Below are positions 1 to 6,720 of a DNA stretch of 16,494 nt, one piece after another (the stretch's first letter is position 1; the number at the start of each line of letters is the position of its first letter). The position numbers and the translations under genes were made by a program. The DNA lies in NCBI GenBank assembly GCA_036373915.1, contig DASUUU010000011.1, positions 1 through 16,494 of the forward strand, written 5' to 3'. The stretch is from JASLBX01 sp036373915. GTDB lineage: Bacteria; Actinomycetota; Actinomycetes; Jiangellales; Jiangellaceae. Below the pieces are notes generated by a model. The model did not search any database and was not told the origin of the DNA. It worked only from the letters and a program-made list of their open reading frames with translations.

Positions 1-105
1 ACCCTGAAGCTCCCTCTGCAGAGCCTCGAAGTCAGTCTCCAGCGACTGGTACTTCAGTCGACGGGCGACCTTCGTCTGCTTGGCCTTAGCCCGGCCGCGC
101 CCCAT
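1..105 (-). CDS. DUF3073 family protein, partial (N-terminal 35 residues)
   Basis: Only the first 35 codons are inside the window; the gene runs off the left edge. The translation begins MGRGRAKAKQTKVARRLKYQ and continues with acidic and Leu/Gln residues (LETDFEALQRELQG). This very basic start is the hallmark of the small actinobacterial DUF3073 proteins, whose function is not known. The ATG at 105-103 is preceded by a strong ribosome site (AGGAGG, 5-6 nt away), which fixes the start. It lies downstream of vdh on the same strand with about 160 bp between them. In Streptomyces I recall this family sitting between purM and vdh, so purM may lie just left of the window; that is inference. No promoter is convincing in the gap. 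Confidence 0.88.
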   Translation of the reverse strand, partial: MGRGRAKAKQTKVARRLKYQSLETDFEALQRELQG

Positions 106-224
106 AGGTCGACCTCCTCGCACAAAACCGGGGCGACCACAGGATTGTCTGCCGCCCTCGGACCCTTCGGTGTCATCTACTCGTACAGACAACGGTACAT
201 GGTGCCGGTGCGTTCCGTCTCGCC

Positions 225-243
225 CCGGTCTGTCCTTGACCGG
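225..243 (-). terminator. Weak hairpin between vdh and the DUF3073 gene
   Basis: A 6-bp inverted repeat (CCGGTC / GACCGG) with a 7-nt loop lies just after the vdh stop codon in the direction of vdh transcription. There is no T-run after it. It could be a weak terminator or a processing site; the stem is short enough to be chance. Confidence 0.25.
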
Positions 244-265
244 ATCCGAGCCGCCGTACATCTGG

Positions 266-1357
266 TCATGCCGGCAGATGAATGGCCCGCAACCGGCTCA
301 CTTCGGACATCCGGCGTTCGGCGAGCCGGTCGGCCGCGACGGCCGGCGGGACGCCCTCGTCCGCTGCGAGCGTAAAGATCTTCTTGGTCGTTTCGTAGAT
401 GTGCGCTGCCTTGCCCTTGGCTCGCTCGAACGAGAAGCCGTGCAGTTCGTCGGCCACCTGAATGACGCCGCCCGAGTTCACGACGTAGTCCGGCGCGTAC
501 AGGATGCCACGGTCGGCCAGCTGCTTTTCGACGCCGGCATGCGCGAGTTGGTTGTTGGCGCCCCCGCAGACCGCCTTGGCGGTCAGCACGCTGACGGTGT
601 CGTCGTCCAGTGCGCCACCGAGCGCGCACGGGGCGTAGACGTCGATGTCGGCGCGGATCAGCGCATCGGTGTCAGGCGCGAGCTCAACCTGTGGATGTTC
701 GGCTCGCAGCCGGTCGATGGCCTGCTCGCTGACGTCTGTGACGATCACGGACGCCCCGTCATCCAGCAGCAGGCCGGCAAGCTTGGAGCCGACCTTTCCT
801 ACCCCGGCGATCCCCACCCGACGGCCGTTCAGCGTAGGCGAGCCCCACAGGTGCTCAGCACACGCCCGCATGCCTTGGAAGACGCCGAACGAGGTCAGCA
901 CGCTGGAGTCGCCGGCGCCGCCCTCCGCGGGTGAGCGGCCGGTGACCCACTTGCATTCGCGGGCGATGATGTCCATGTCGGCGACGTATGTTCCGACGTC
1001 GCATGCGGTGATGTAGCGGCCACCGAGGGAGGCCACGAAGCGCCCGTATGCCCGCAGCAGTGCCTCGGACTTGTCAGTGGCCGGATCGCCGATGATGACG
1101 GCCTTGCCGCCGCCGAGATCAAGACCGGCAAGCGCGTTCTTGTAAGCCATGCCCTTGGACAGGTCCAGGACGTCCGCCAGGGCCTCGTCCTCGGACTCGT
1201 ACGGGTAGAACCTGGTGCCACCGAGGCCGGGACCCAAGGCCGTCGAATAGATCGCGATGATGGCTTTGAGACCGGACGTCTCGTCCTGGCAGAACACCAC
1301 CTGCTCGTGGCTCGAGTGCCGGCCGAATACTCCGCTGGGTGTCGACGTTCCGGTCAC
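266..1357 (-). CDS. vdh: Valine/leucine-type amino-acid dehydrogenase (Glu/Leu/Phe/Val dehydrogenase family)
   Basis: This 363-aa enzyme should catalyse NAD-dependent reversible oxidative deamination of branched-chain amino acids (valine to 2-oxoisovalerate plus ammonium) in the cytoplasm. The N-terminal catalytic domain (about 15-150) has the glycine-rich substrate loop LGPGLGGTRFYP (41-52) and two family lysines, K73 in AYKNALAG and K85 in GGGKAVIIGDP. D120 in ITACDVGT matches the conserved aspartate. The C-terminal Rossmann domain shows GIAGVGKVGSKLA (182-194), followed by CGGANNQL (264-271) and a conserved PDYVVNSGGVIQVADEL stretch near 289-305. Length is normal for the family. The GTG start has AGGGG 8 nt upstream. 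A TACGCT hexamer (1453-1458, minus) could be its -10. Substrate preference (Val, Leu or Phe) cannot be read from the sequence; the name rests on the Streptomyces gene order next to bldC. It may supply branched acyl-CoA precursors from valine. Confidence 0.9.
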   Translation of the reverse strand: MTGTSTPSGVFGRHSSHEQVVFCQDETSGLKAIIAIYSTALGPGLGGTRFYPYESEDEALADVLDLSKGMAYKNALAGLDLGGGKAVIIGDPATDKSEALLRAYGRFVASLGGRYITACDVGTYVADMDIIARECKWVTGRSPAEGGAGDSSVLTSFGVFQGMRACAEHLWGSPTLNGRRVGIAGVGKVGSKLAGLLLDDGASVIVTDVSEQAIDRLRAEHPQVELAPDTDALIRADIDVYAPCALGGALDDDTVSVLTAKAVCGGANNQLAHAGVEKQLADRGILYAPDYVVNSGGVIQVADELHGFSFERAKGKAAHIYETTKKIFTLAADEGVPPAVAADRLAERRMSEVSRLRAIHLPA

Positions 1358-1488
1358 GATGGTGACCCCTTCGCGTCTTGGGCCCGCCTGACCATGTGTC
1401 CCAGGTCGTGGGCGGCACGGCGCGGGCGGGCGGGCTTTGAGTTGTGGGTCTTAGCGTATCCGGCCTGTCCGGGCGGCCGTAGCCGTGC

Positions 1489-1494
1489 CACGAT
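1489..1494 (+). promoter_or_regulatory. Possible -10 element for leaderless expression of the 280-aa gene
   Basis: CACGAT is followed by exactly 6 nt and then the GTG start, the spacing expected when transcription starts at the start codon. The first base departs from the TANNNT consensus and no good -35 is seen, so this is a weak call. Confidence 0.3.
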
Positions 1495-1500
1495 GGCTTC

Positions 1501-2343
1501 GTGCGGACGCGAACTCTGGTGCCATACGCCGCTTACCTGCGCGCGTACGAGCCGCTGGCCGCGTTTCACGACGCTGATCGGGCGCGGTTGGCGGACCACG
1601 CCGCAGAGGCCGCGGTGCCCAACCGCCATCAGGTCCTTGCCCGCGAACAGGCCGCCGCACTCGCCCGCACCCTCGCCACCCCTCCGCTGGTCGCGCCGGT
1701 CGAGGAGTCGTCGGACGCTTACCTACTCCGGGACGGCGATGCGCTGCTGGTATGCCCTGTGGACGACCGGCTCCGCTGCTGGGTTGCGATCAACGAACTT
1801 CAGGCCAGCCTGCCCGAAGCGATCACCGACGCGTTCCTGCCCCCGTCCCCCACCGGTCAGGCTGAGTTCGACTACGCGGCCTGGCAGGCCGACAGCGGCA
1901 CGGCGATCCCGCACATCCTGACGTCCACCTGGCATGTCCCGGCGCGGTGGTTCGTCCCGTTCAGCTCCAGCGAACGTGACCTCACGATCGAGGCGGAGCA
2001 GCGGTCACTCGTGTACCGGACCCGGATGGTCGAGGCTCGCCGTCGACTCGCTCGCTCGGCACGGGCATTGCGGCGGGGCGCGGTGGACGGGTCGGTTCTC
2101 GAAGCCGTCGAGGACCTGGGCCGGTGGCTGGAGGCGTTTCACCCGCACGGCTGGCTCGAGCTGGACTACGGCGGCCTGGTTCACTGCGTCAGCGACGAGG
2201 AGTTGCGGGCCGACGATTCGCCTGGCGACGTCGCGGCGGCGGTGGCGGCCATCGCGGACGGCGACACCACACGGGCGGCGCAGGCGTACCGCCGGGTGAT
2301 CGAGCGCTGGGATCCGGTGCAGGCGCGAGAGCACGCTTCGTAG
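1501..2343 (+). CDS. Uncharacterised 280-aa actinobacterial protein between vdh and bldC
   Basis: I do not recognise a characterised domain. The protein is soluble: no signal peptide and no membrane helix. It opens with MRTRTLVPYAAYLRAYEPLA, has a middle part rich in Trp and Pro (AIPHILTSTWHVPARWFVPFSSSERDL, about 139-165), then a basic helix with many Arg (about 172-195), and a C-terminal region with EAFHPHGWLELDYGGLV and a closing helix ending ERWDPVQAREHA. The codon pattern is as GC-rich in third positions as its neighbours, which supports a real gene. The GTG at 1501 has no Shine-Dalgarno site; a CACGAT hexamer lies 6 nt upstream, so the message may be leaderless. I recall a hypothetical gene in the same slot in Streptomyces (between vdh and bldC), so conserved synteny is likely but not verified. 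It could share a transcript with bldC, 207 bp downstream. Confidence 0.8.
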   Translation: MRTRTLVPYAAYLRAYEPLAAFHDADRARLADHAAEAAVPNRHQVLAREQAAALARTLATPPLVAPVEESSDAYLLRDGDALLVCPVDDRLRCWVAINELQASLPEAITDAFLPPSPTGQAEFDYAAWQADSGTAIPHILTSTWHVPARWFVPFSSSERDLTIEAEQRSLVYRTRMVEARRRLARSARALRRGAVDGSVLEAVEDLGRWLEAFHPHGWLELDYGGLVHCVSDEELRADDSPGDVAAAVAAIADGDTTRAAQAYRRVIERWDPVQAREHAS

Positions 2344-2430
2344 CGAAACCGGGCGACCTACCTGGGATGACCGATGTGTGTTGGGCTCGCAAGGTTCGTC
2401 GTCTCTGCGTAGTCTTAGTCCCGTAGGTGG

Positions 2431-2459
2431 ATGACTCGTCCGAATGGCCCATATAGATT
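2431..2459 (+). promoter_or_regulatory. Candidate bldC promoter (ATGACT - 17 bp - TAGATT)
   Basis: ATGACT (2431-2436) matches TTGACA at four of six bases, and TAGATT (2454-2459) matches TATAAT at four of six, with the ideal 17-bp spacer. Transcription would begin near 2466, giving a leader of about 85 nt before the bldC ATG. The -10 is bracketed by a perfect direct repeat (separate entry). Confidence 0.5.
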
Positions 2460-2468
2460 TGGCCCATA
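2445..2468 (+). repeat. 9-bp direct repeat TGGCCCATA flanking the bldC -10 hexamer
   Basis: TGGCCCATA occurs at 2445-2453 and again at 2460-2468, with only the TAGATT hexamer (2454-2459) between the two copies. The 15-bp period and position over the promoter suggest an operator for a protein that binds head-to-tail repeats. BldC itself is known to bind direct repeats cooperatively, so autoregulation is possible but not shown. Confidence 0.55.
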
Positions 2469-2550
2469 CGGCGGTTCCGTCCGGCTTCGATTGTGGGTGG
2501 AATACCCGATGTGACGGAGTAGGCACTCCGCGCGAACACAGGAGGTGACG

Positions 2551-2763
2551 ATGGCGACGAGGACTCAAGACGCCGAGCCCCTCCTCACGCCTGCCGAGGT
2601 AGCTGCGATGTTCCGGGTTGACCCGAAGACGGTCACCCGTTGGGCAAAGGCTGGGAAACTGACGTCGATCCGGACACTTGGCGGACACCGGCGCTACCGC
2701 GAGTCCGAGGTCCGCGCACTGCTGCAGGGGCAGATCCCGCAGCAGCGCGACGAAGTCGACTGA
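2551..2763 (+). CDS. bldC: BldC, MerR-like developmental transcription regulator
   Basis: A 70-aa protein made of one winged-helix DNA-binding domain of the MerR type, without the dimerisation and effector domains of true MerR proteins. The core LLTPAEVAAMFRVDPKTVTR (about 10-29) is the helix-turn-helix and the following TLGGHRRYRESEV (about 42-54) is the wing. In Streptomyces BldC delays the onset of sporulation and binds direct repeats as cooperative multimers; here the role in development is inferred from this near-identity. I chose the ATG at 2551 over an in-frame GTG at 2545 because AGGAGG (2540-2545) sits 5 nt before the ATG, while the GTG lies inside that ribosome site; the usual BldC N-terminus also begins here. 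The gene ends in a strong terminator hairpin. Confidence 0.95.
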   Translation: MATRTQDAEPLLTPAEVAAMFRVDPKTVTRWAKAGKLTSIRTLGGHRRYRESEVRALLQGQIPQQRDEVD

Positions 2764-2779
2764 GCAGGCGCGAGAAGCG

Positions 2780-2817
2780 CGTTCGGTGGCCGTCCACCGG
2801 GGGACGGCCACCGAACG
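2780..2817 (+). terminator. Strong hairpin terminator after bldC
   Basis: A perfect 16-bp inverted repeat (CGTTCGGTGGCCGTCC and its complement) with a 6-nt loop begins 16 nt after the bldC stop codon. No T-run follows, which is common for actinobacterial terminators. Confidence 0.85.
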
Positions 2818-2842
2818 GGGCGTGCATGTGACGCCACCTTTC

Positions 2843-2874
2843 GGGCATCGCGCCGGCGTCTCGCGCAGATGCCC
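2843..2874 (+). repeat. Second hairpin downstream of bldC
   Basis: GGGCATC-GCGC pairs with GCGC-(A)-GATGCCC: an 11-bp stem with one bulged A and a 9-nt loop, 25 bp after the first hairpin. It may be a back-up terminator or a structured 3' end. It could also belong to an unannotated small RNA in the gene-free 2764-3004 stretch, which otherwise shows nothing I recognise. Confidence 0.45.
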
Positions 2875-2992
2875 GCCGGAAGGCCGAGCGCCCACGGCCA
2901 GGCAGTCCAGATTCGCTCATCCTCGCAGGTAGGAGCGGTGTGAAGACTGAATGATCGGCCTCGACATGGAGACGGGTACGAGCGCCGGGGAG

Positions 2993-3004
2993 TAGCATGG
3001 GGCC
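2993..3004 (+). promoter_or_regulatory. Leaderless-type -10 element for the 58-aa membrane protein
   Basis: TAGCAT (2993-2998) fits the TANNNT -10 consensus and is followed by 6 nt (GGGGCC) and then ATG, so the first transcribed base would be the A of the start codon. No convincing -35 lies 16-19 bp upstream. Confidence 0.5.
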
Positions 3005-3181
3005 ATGTTGACGCTAGTGATCATTCTCCTGGCTGTCTGGCTAATCCTGGCCATCATCGGCTTCGCACTCGAAGGCCTCGCGTGGCTCGGTGTCATAGGG
3101 ATCGTCCTGTTCGTGGCAACAGTGATCATCGGATTCGTCCGGCGTTCGGTCAACCAGAAGAAGCGCTCCGCGACGTCCTGA
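3005..3181 (+). CDS. Small hydrophobic membrane protein (58 aa)
   Basis: The translation starts MLTLVIILLAVWLILAIIGF, continues through a second hydrophobic stretch (about 26-49, LGVIGIVLFVATVIIGFV) and ends in a basic tail (RRSVNQKKRSATS). Two membrane helices joined by a short turn with one Glu are predicted, with a cytoplasmic Arg/Lys-rich C-terminus by the positive-inside rule. Similar tiny hydrophobic proteins are common in actinobacteria but I know no function for them. No Shine-Dalgarno site separates the ATG from the upstream -10 hexamer, so translation probably uses a leaderless mRNA. It stands alone between the bldC terminator and the convergent tRNA-Phe. Confidence 0.72.
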   Translation: MLTLVIILLAVWLILAIIGFALEGLAWLGVIGIVLFVATVIIGFVRRSVNQKKRSATS

Positions 3182-3222
3182 CTGTGCGCGGCGAGCGCCG
3201 GTTGTGAACGCTGATCAGCCAG

Positions 3223-3295
3223 TGGACAGGGGCGGGATCGATCCGCCGACCTTCCGCTTTTCAGGCGGACGCTCTACCGACTGAGCTACCTGTCC
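3223..3295 (-). tRNA. tRNA-Phe (anticodon GAA)
   Basis: The minus strand folds as a full cloverleaf of 73 nt: acceptor GGACAGG/CCTGTCC with discriminator A, D-arm GCTC/GAGC, anticodon stem TCCGC/GCGGA around loop CTGAAAA (anticodon GAA), variable AGGTC and T-stem GGCGG/CCGCC. The 3' CCA is not encoded. The T-loop reads ATCGATC where TTCGATC is expected, so position 54 is A instead of the nearly universal T; everything else is canonical for actinobacterial tRNA-Phe. Confidence 0.95.
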
Positions 3296-3312
3296 GTGTG
3301 TGGTGCGCGTCG

Positions 3313-3318
3313 AGTGTA
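3313..3318 (-). promoter_or_regulatory. Possible -10 element for tRNA-Phe
   Basis: On the minus strand TACACT fits TANNNT and would place the transcript start about 10 nt before the tRNA. The -35 at the right distance is poor. The tRNA could also be co-transcribed with the copper operon that ends 48 bp upstream. Confidence 0.4.
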
Positions 3319-3343
3319 TCGGACATCCGGCGGCGGCTGGAAA

Positions 3344-5347
3344 TCATCTGCCGGATGACTGCCGCCGGTTCAACTTGGCCAGGTATTCGTTGTAGGCGGC
3401 GCGCTCTGCCTCGGCTCGTCCCTCGCGCCGATCGAAACGACGCGCCTCCCTGTCGTCCGAGCGCGACCACTGATAGAGCAAGAGGATGAGGATGGCCAGA
3501 CCCGGCAGCTCGCTGGCACCCCAGGTGATCTGGCCGGCGAGTCGCTGGTCGGCGAGCGTGTCGGGCAGCCATGCGATATCGACGGCGAGCGTGCGGTAGT
3601 AATCGGCCGCGATAAGCCGGGCCGATTCCATCAACGCAAGGCCGAAAAGGGTATGGAACACGATCGCCGCGAACTGAAGGCCGATGCGCGCCAGGTATGG
3701 CGGGCGCTTGGGCAGCGGGTCGATGCCCACCAGCACCTCGTAGAACAGGTAGCCGGTGAGGAGGAAGTGCAGGCTCATCAGGGTGTGCCCGTTGTGGTCG
3801 CGCATGGCCACCTCGAACAGGCCGGTGAAGTAGACCATGAACGGCCCGCTGACGAACAGGAAGAGCGCCACCAGGGGGTTGGTGAGTACGCGGACCACGC
3901 GGCTCTGTGTGACGACGAGCAGCCACTCGCGGGGGCCGCGCTCACCACGAGGAGCCGGGGTGATCGACCGCAGTGCGAGCGTCACCGGAGCACCGAGCAC
4001 CAGCAGCACCGGGCACACCATCATCAGGATCAGGTGCTGGGTCATGTGGACGGACAGCATCGTCATGCCGTACGGCATCAACCCGGACATCTGCACGAAT
4101 GCAATGAGCCCGACGCCTGACATCCACGCGACCGTTCGACCGACCGGCCAGCGGTCGCCACGACGTCGCAGCCTCCGCAGGGCTGCGGTATAGAGGAGGA
4201 CGGCCGCCAGGCAGCCGAGCGCGAAGGTGGCATCCGGATACCACTCGGTGATGAGCCGCGCGAACGTCGGCTCGGGCGGGATCGGGAAGCCGAGCAGTGA
4301 TCGTGCCATCGAGATCCGGCCCGGATCCTCGGTGACCGGCGGTTCGGTGCGGCCCAGCGCAACTGCCAGGCCGATGGCCGCGCCCATGACGGCAACCTCC
4401 CCTGCAGCCAGCCGCCGGAACGCTCCCCGCCGTCCCGCCGCGAGGGCAGGCAGCGTTCGTCTCCGATGCCGCGAGCCGAACACGCCCAGGGCCACCAGTG
4501 CCGCCACCTTGCCGAGCAGCAGCCAGCCGTACGACGTCGTCACCAGGTCGCCGACGGTGTCGATCCGGATCCAACCGTTCATAACGCCGCTGGCGGCGAT
4601 CATGACGAAGGACCCCAGTGCGATGATCGAGTAGGTAGGTGCCACCCGGGCCAGTTCCCGACCGCGCCCAGCGGCGTACCAGCTGAGCGCGACGAGTCCA
4701 CCGACCCACAGAGCCATCGCGACCACGTGCACGAGCAGCGAAACCTGTGCCGAGGTGTGGTAATCGCCGGTGCCCGCGTGCCCGACCAGAGCCGGGGGTG
4801 CGAGGGTGGCCACTGCGAGGCACAGGACGGCGATCGCTCCGCCGTGACCCAGGGTGAGCCGGGTCGCCGGTACCAGGGCAATGGCGAGAACGAACACCAT
4901 CGCGTACGCCTGACCCTGCTCAGTGCTCGAGGTGTAGCTCACGAGCGACGCGCCGGTCAGAGCCTCGGCCAGCGGCAGGCCGAGCAGGTCCGACAGGGTC
5001 AGGAGGTGGACTGTCGCCGCCGCCGCCGCCCAGAACAGTGCCGCGATGGTCGCCACGCGCAGCGCGACGAGCGCGTCCCGTCCCAACTCGCCGTCCTTCG
5101 CCGGGAGCATCACGGCAAGAGCGATGAAACCCACCGTGACTGCGCTGGCTCCGTTCAGGATCGTCTTGGCGATCGGTAGACCCCACCGGGTGAGCACTCC
5201 CGGATCGGACAGGCCTGGGACCACGGCCGCCGTCCCGCCGCCACCTGCGACAAGGGCGGCGACCAATACACCAAGCGCCGCCAGCGCGGCCGCAGCGCCC
5301 CACCGCCACGCTGGGGGCGCGTCGGACTGCGGTCGCGTTGTGGTCAT
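3344..5347 (-). CDS. Fused copper-resistance CopD / cytochrome c oxidase assembly CtaG membrane protein
   Basis: A 667-aa polytopic membrane protein joining two copper proteins. The N-terminal half is CopD-like, with a conserved block HTSAQVSLLVHVVAMALWVGG (about 197-217; H197, H207) and an early MGY-type helix set; CopD partners CopC in copper uptake. The C-terminal half (about 375-630) is a CtaG/caa3-type assembly domain with paired histidines in LSVHMTQHLI (H434, H438), H527 in SLHFLLTGYLFYE and H565 in FHTLFGLALM, and a charged cytoplasmic tail. The fusion is an established actinobacterial architecture and suggests copper is passed to oxidase CuB assembly in the membrane. The ATG overlaps the copC stop codon by 4 nt (ATGA), so translation is coupled. 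Last gene of the operon; no clear terminator follows. Confidence 0.92.
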   Translation of the reverse strand: MTTTRPQSDAPPAWRWGAAAALAALGVLVAALVAGGGGTAAVVPGLSDPGVLTRWGLPIAKTILNGASAVTVGFIALAVMLPAKDGELGRDALVALRVATIAALFWAAAAATVHLLTLSDLLGLPLAEALTGASLVSYTSSTEQGQAYAMVFVLAIALVPATRLTLGHGGAIAVLCLAVATLAPPALVGHAGTGDYHTSAQVSLLVHVVAMALWVGGLVALSWYAAGRGRELARVAPTYSIIALGSFVMIAASGVMNGWIRIDTVGDLVTTSYGWLLLGKVAALVALGVFGSRHRRRTLPALAAGRRGAFRRLAAGEVAVMGAAIGLAVALGRTEPPVTEDPGRISMARSLLGFPIPPEPTFARLITEWYPDATFALGCLAAVLLYTAALRRLRRRGDRWPVGRTVAWMSGVGLIAFVQMSGLMPYGMTMLSVHMTQHLILMMVCPVLLVLGAPVTLALRSITPAPRGERGPREWLLVVTQSRVVRVLTNPLVALFLFVSGPFMVYFTGLFEVAMRDHNGHTLMSLHFLLTGYLFYEVLVGIDPLPKRPPYLARIGLQFAAIVFHTLFGLALMESARLIAADYYRTLAVDIAWLPDTLADQRLAGQITWGASELPGLAILILLLYQWSRSDDREARRFDRREGRAEAERAAYNEYLAKLNRRQSSGR

Positions 5348-5970
5348 TGCTGACCAGTGTCCGACTCCGGCGGTGCCGCGCCACCACCGGGTCGGCGTAG
5401 CAGGACGAACAGCAGTGCCCCAGCCGCGGCGACGGCGGCAGCCGCGCCGAGCCAGCGCAACGTGGACTCCGAATCCTCCTCGCCGGCGGCCGCTGCATCC
5501 GTGGCTGCCGGCCGCTCGGCCGGCGCGGGCGGGTCGGTCTCCGCGGGTGGTCGGGTCTGATCCGGTGGTCGGGTTACGTTCGGTGTCGGGGACGGCTCGG
5601 CGCCACCCTCGTCCAGGGCCGCCACGGTGAAGGTGAGCAGGCCCGTCACCGGGTGGCCGTCGGACGAGCCGACGCGGTAGCTGATTCGGTAATCGCCGGC
5701 CGGCAGGTCGTGGACGGCCTGCGTGACCACGCCGCCGACAACCTCCGGCGCGCCGTCCTCGTAGTGGTTGTCGCCGGCGTCGAGCACGGCGATCTGAGTG
5801 AAATCCTGCTGCACGGGTTCACTGAACTCGAGTGTTACCTCCGCTGGCGGCTTGGTGAGGGTGGCTCCGTCCTCTGGTTCGCTGCCGACCAGCGTGGCGT
5901 GTGCCGCTGCCGGCGTCGCGCTGAGCACGACGCCGGCGACGGCGACCACGAGGACGAGCGTCCTACGCAC
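5344..5970 (-). CDS. copC: CopC-domain copper-binding protein, membrane anchored
   Basis: A 208-aa exported protein. Residues 1-23 form a signal peptide ending ATPAAA, so the mature protein would begin with H24 (HATLVGSEPEDGATL), the N-terminal histidine of the CopC copper brace. The same site needs the Asp and His seen in SSDGHPVTG (D104, H106). A beta-sandwich (24-118) is followed by a Pro/Thr/Glu-rich linker (about 122-168) and one C-terminal membrane helix (171-191), the usual actinobacterial form, which places the copper site outside the membrane next to CopD. The GTG start is preceded by AGGAG (5-nt spacing) and overlaps the end of the YcnI-like gene by 8 nt. High-affinity Cu(II) binding is family knowledge; supply of copper to the CopD-CtaG partner is inferred. 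Confidence 0.92.
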   Translation of the reverse strand: MRRTLVLVVAVAGVVLSATPAAAHATLVGSEPEDGATLTKPPAEVTLEFSEPVQQDFTQIAVLDAGDNHYEDGAPEVVGGVVTQAVHDLPAGDYRISYRVGSSDGHPVTGLLTFTVAALDEGGAEPSPTPNVTRPPDQTRPPAETDPPAPAERPAATDAAAAGEEDSESTLRWLGAAAAVAAAGALLFVLLRRPGGGAAPPESDTGQQ

Positions 5971-6658
5971 GAGATCTCCTCAAGACCGATCCGCCTACGC
6001 CGAGGCCTATCACGCCGAGCGCGAGCCCGCCGATACCGAGCCCGCGTGCGAGACCGTCCGTGCTGCTGGACGTGGCGGCGGTGTCGTGGTCGTCCCCTGC
6101 GTGGGCTTGGTCGGTGTGGGCGTCACCAGGACCGTCGACAATGGTCAGGACTGGAGCCGGCCGTTCCGCATCCGGCCCGCCGGCCCAGGCCACCACGTCA
6201 CCGTCGGAATAGACCTGCTCTGCTGGGAGCGCGTAATCACCGGGCTCGGGCAAAGGTCCGACTGAGATGGCGAATTCGTCGAACTCGTCCGGCCGGATCT
6301 GCTCGCCGTCGTCGGCGGTCCAGGTGACGGCGGTGACGATCTCGTCCAGCGTGTATCCGTCGACTTCGATCGGCTCGGCGAGGCGTTCGCGAGTCAGCTC
6401 GGCGGTCCATCCGCTGTGTGGCTGGACTCGGACGGAGCGCAATGGTGGGTCCGTTGGAAGGTCGATCCGGACGCTGACCGTGCCCGCCGTGTCCGATTCG
6501 TTGGGTACCCGGAACGTGAGTTTGGCCCACGAGCCGCTGGTGTCGACATCCGGGCGGACCGTGACGTGGGCAGCTGCTGTCATAGGTAAGGCAATCGCAA
6601 GGCCCGCCACGGCTACAGCCGTTGCACCGGCGCGAGCGAAGGTACGAGTGTGCGTCAT
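5963..6658 (-). CDS. YcnI-like (DUF1775) copper-binding protein
   Basis: A 231-aa exported protein. The signal peptide (1-30) ends MTAAA, giving a mature N-terminus HVTVRPDVDT with H31, the mono-histidine brace typical of YcnI; the conserved VPNES motif (51-55, E54) and W84 in HSGWTAEL follow. Domain DUF1775 spans about 31-172. A His/Asp-rich linker (179-192, six residues of D/E and four His) may add metal affinity, and a Gly/Leu membrane helix (205-225) with a basic end anchors the protein. I set the start at ATG 6658 (AGGA 7 nt upstream), not at an in-frame upstream start near 7231, because that longer frame is antisense-like over the neighbouring gene. It overlaps copC by 8 nt. The function is extracytoplasmic copper binding, family-based. 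Confidence 0.9.
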   Translation of the reverse strand: MTHTRTFARAGATAVAVAGLAIALPMTAAAHVTVRPDVDTSGSWAKLTFRVPNESDTAGTVSVRIDLPTDPPLRSVRVQPHSGWTAELTRERLAEPIEVDGYTLDEIVTAVTWTADDGEQIRPDEFDEFAISVGPLPEPGDYALPAEQVYSDGDVVAWAGGPDAERPAPVLTIVDGPGDAHTDQAHAGDDHDTAATSSSTDGLARGLGIGGLALGVIGLGVGGSVLRRSRA

Positions 6659-6682
6659 GTGTTGTCCTGTCGTAAAGGCGCA

Positions 6683-6700
6683 CCCACGACCGGGCGTGGG
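6683..6700 (-). repeat. Short hairpin between the 182-aa gene and the YcnI-like gene
   Basis: CCCACG pairs with CGTGGG across a 6-nt loop in the 62-bp gap. On the minus strand the sequence TGCGCCTTTACG follows. It might lower read-through or protect the downstream copper mRNA; a 6-bp stem is weak evidence. Confidence 0.3.
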
Positions 6701-6720
6701 CGCAGATACCGGTGGATGTG

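Noticed and set aside
80..934. Plus-strand open frame (284 codons) opposite vdh and the DUF3073 gene
   Set aside because: It is the antisense shadow of vdh in GC-rich DNA; it crosses two genes and its translation has no recognisable domain.
2545..2550. GTG at 2545 as the bldC start
   Set aside because: It lies inside the AGGAGG ribosome site; ATG 2551 is correctly spaced and matches the usual BldC N-terminus.
2005..2895. Minus-strand open frame of 296 codons covering part of the 280-aa gene and all of bldC
   Set aside because: It runs antisense through bldC and its perfect terminator, with Arg/Pro-rich composition typical of shadow frames.
3324..3357. CATCCGGC / GCCGGATG inverted repeat at the end of the CopD-CtaG gene as a terminator
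   Set aside because: The 18-nt loop is long, the repeat spans the stop codon and there is no T-run.
4466..5179. Plus-strand open frame of 237 codons within the CopD-CtaG gene
   Set aside because: Antisense to a well-recognised membrane protein; His/Arg/Gln-rich translation is a typical shadow.
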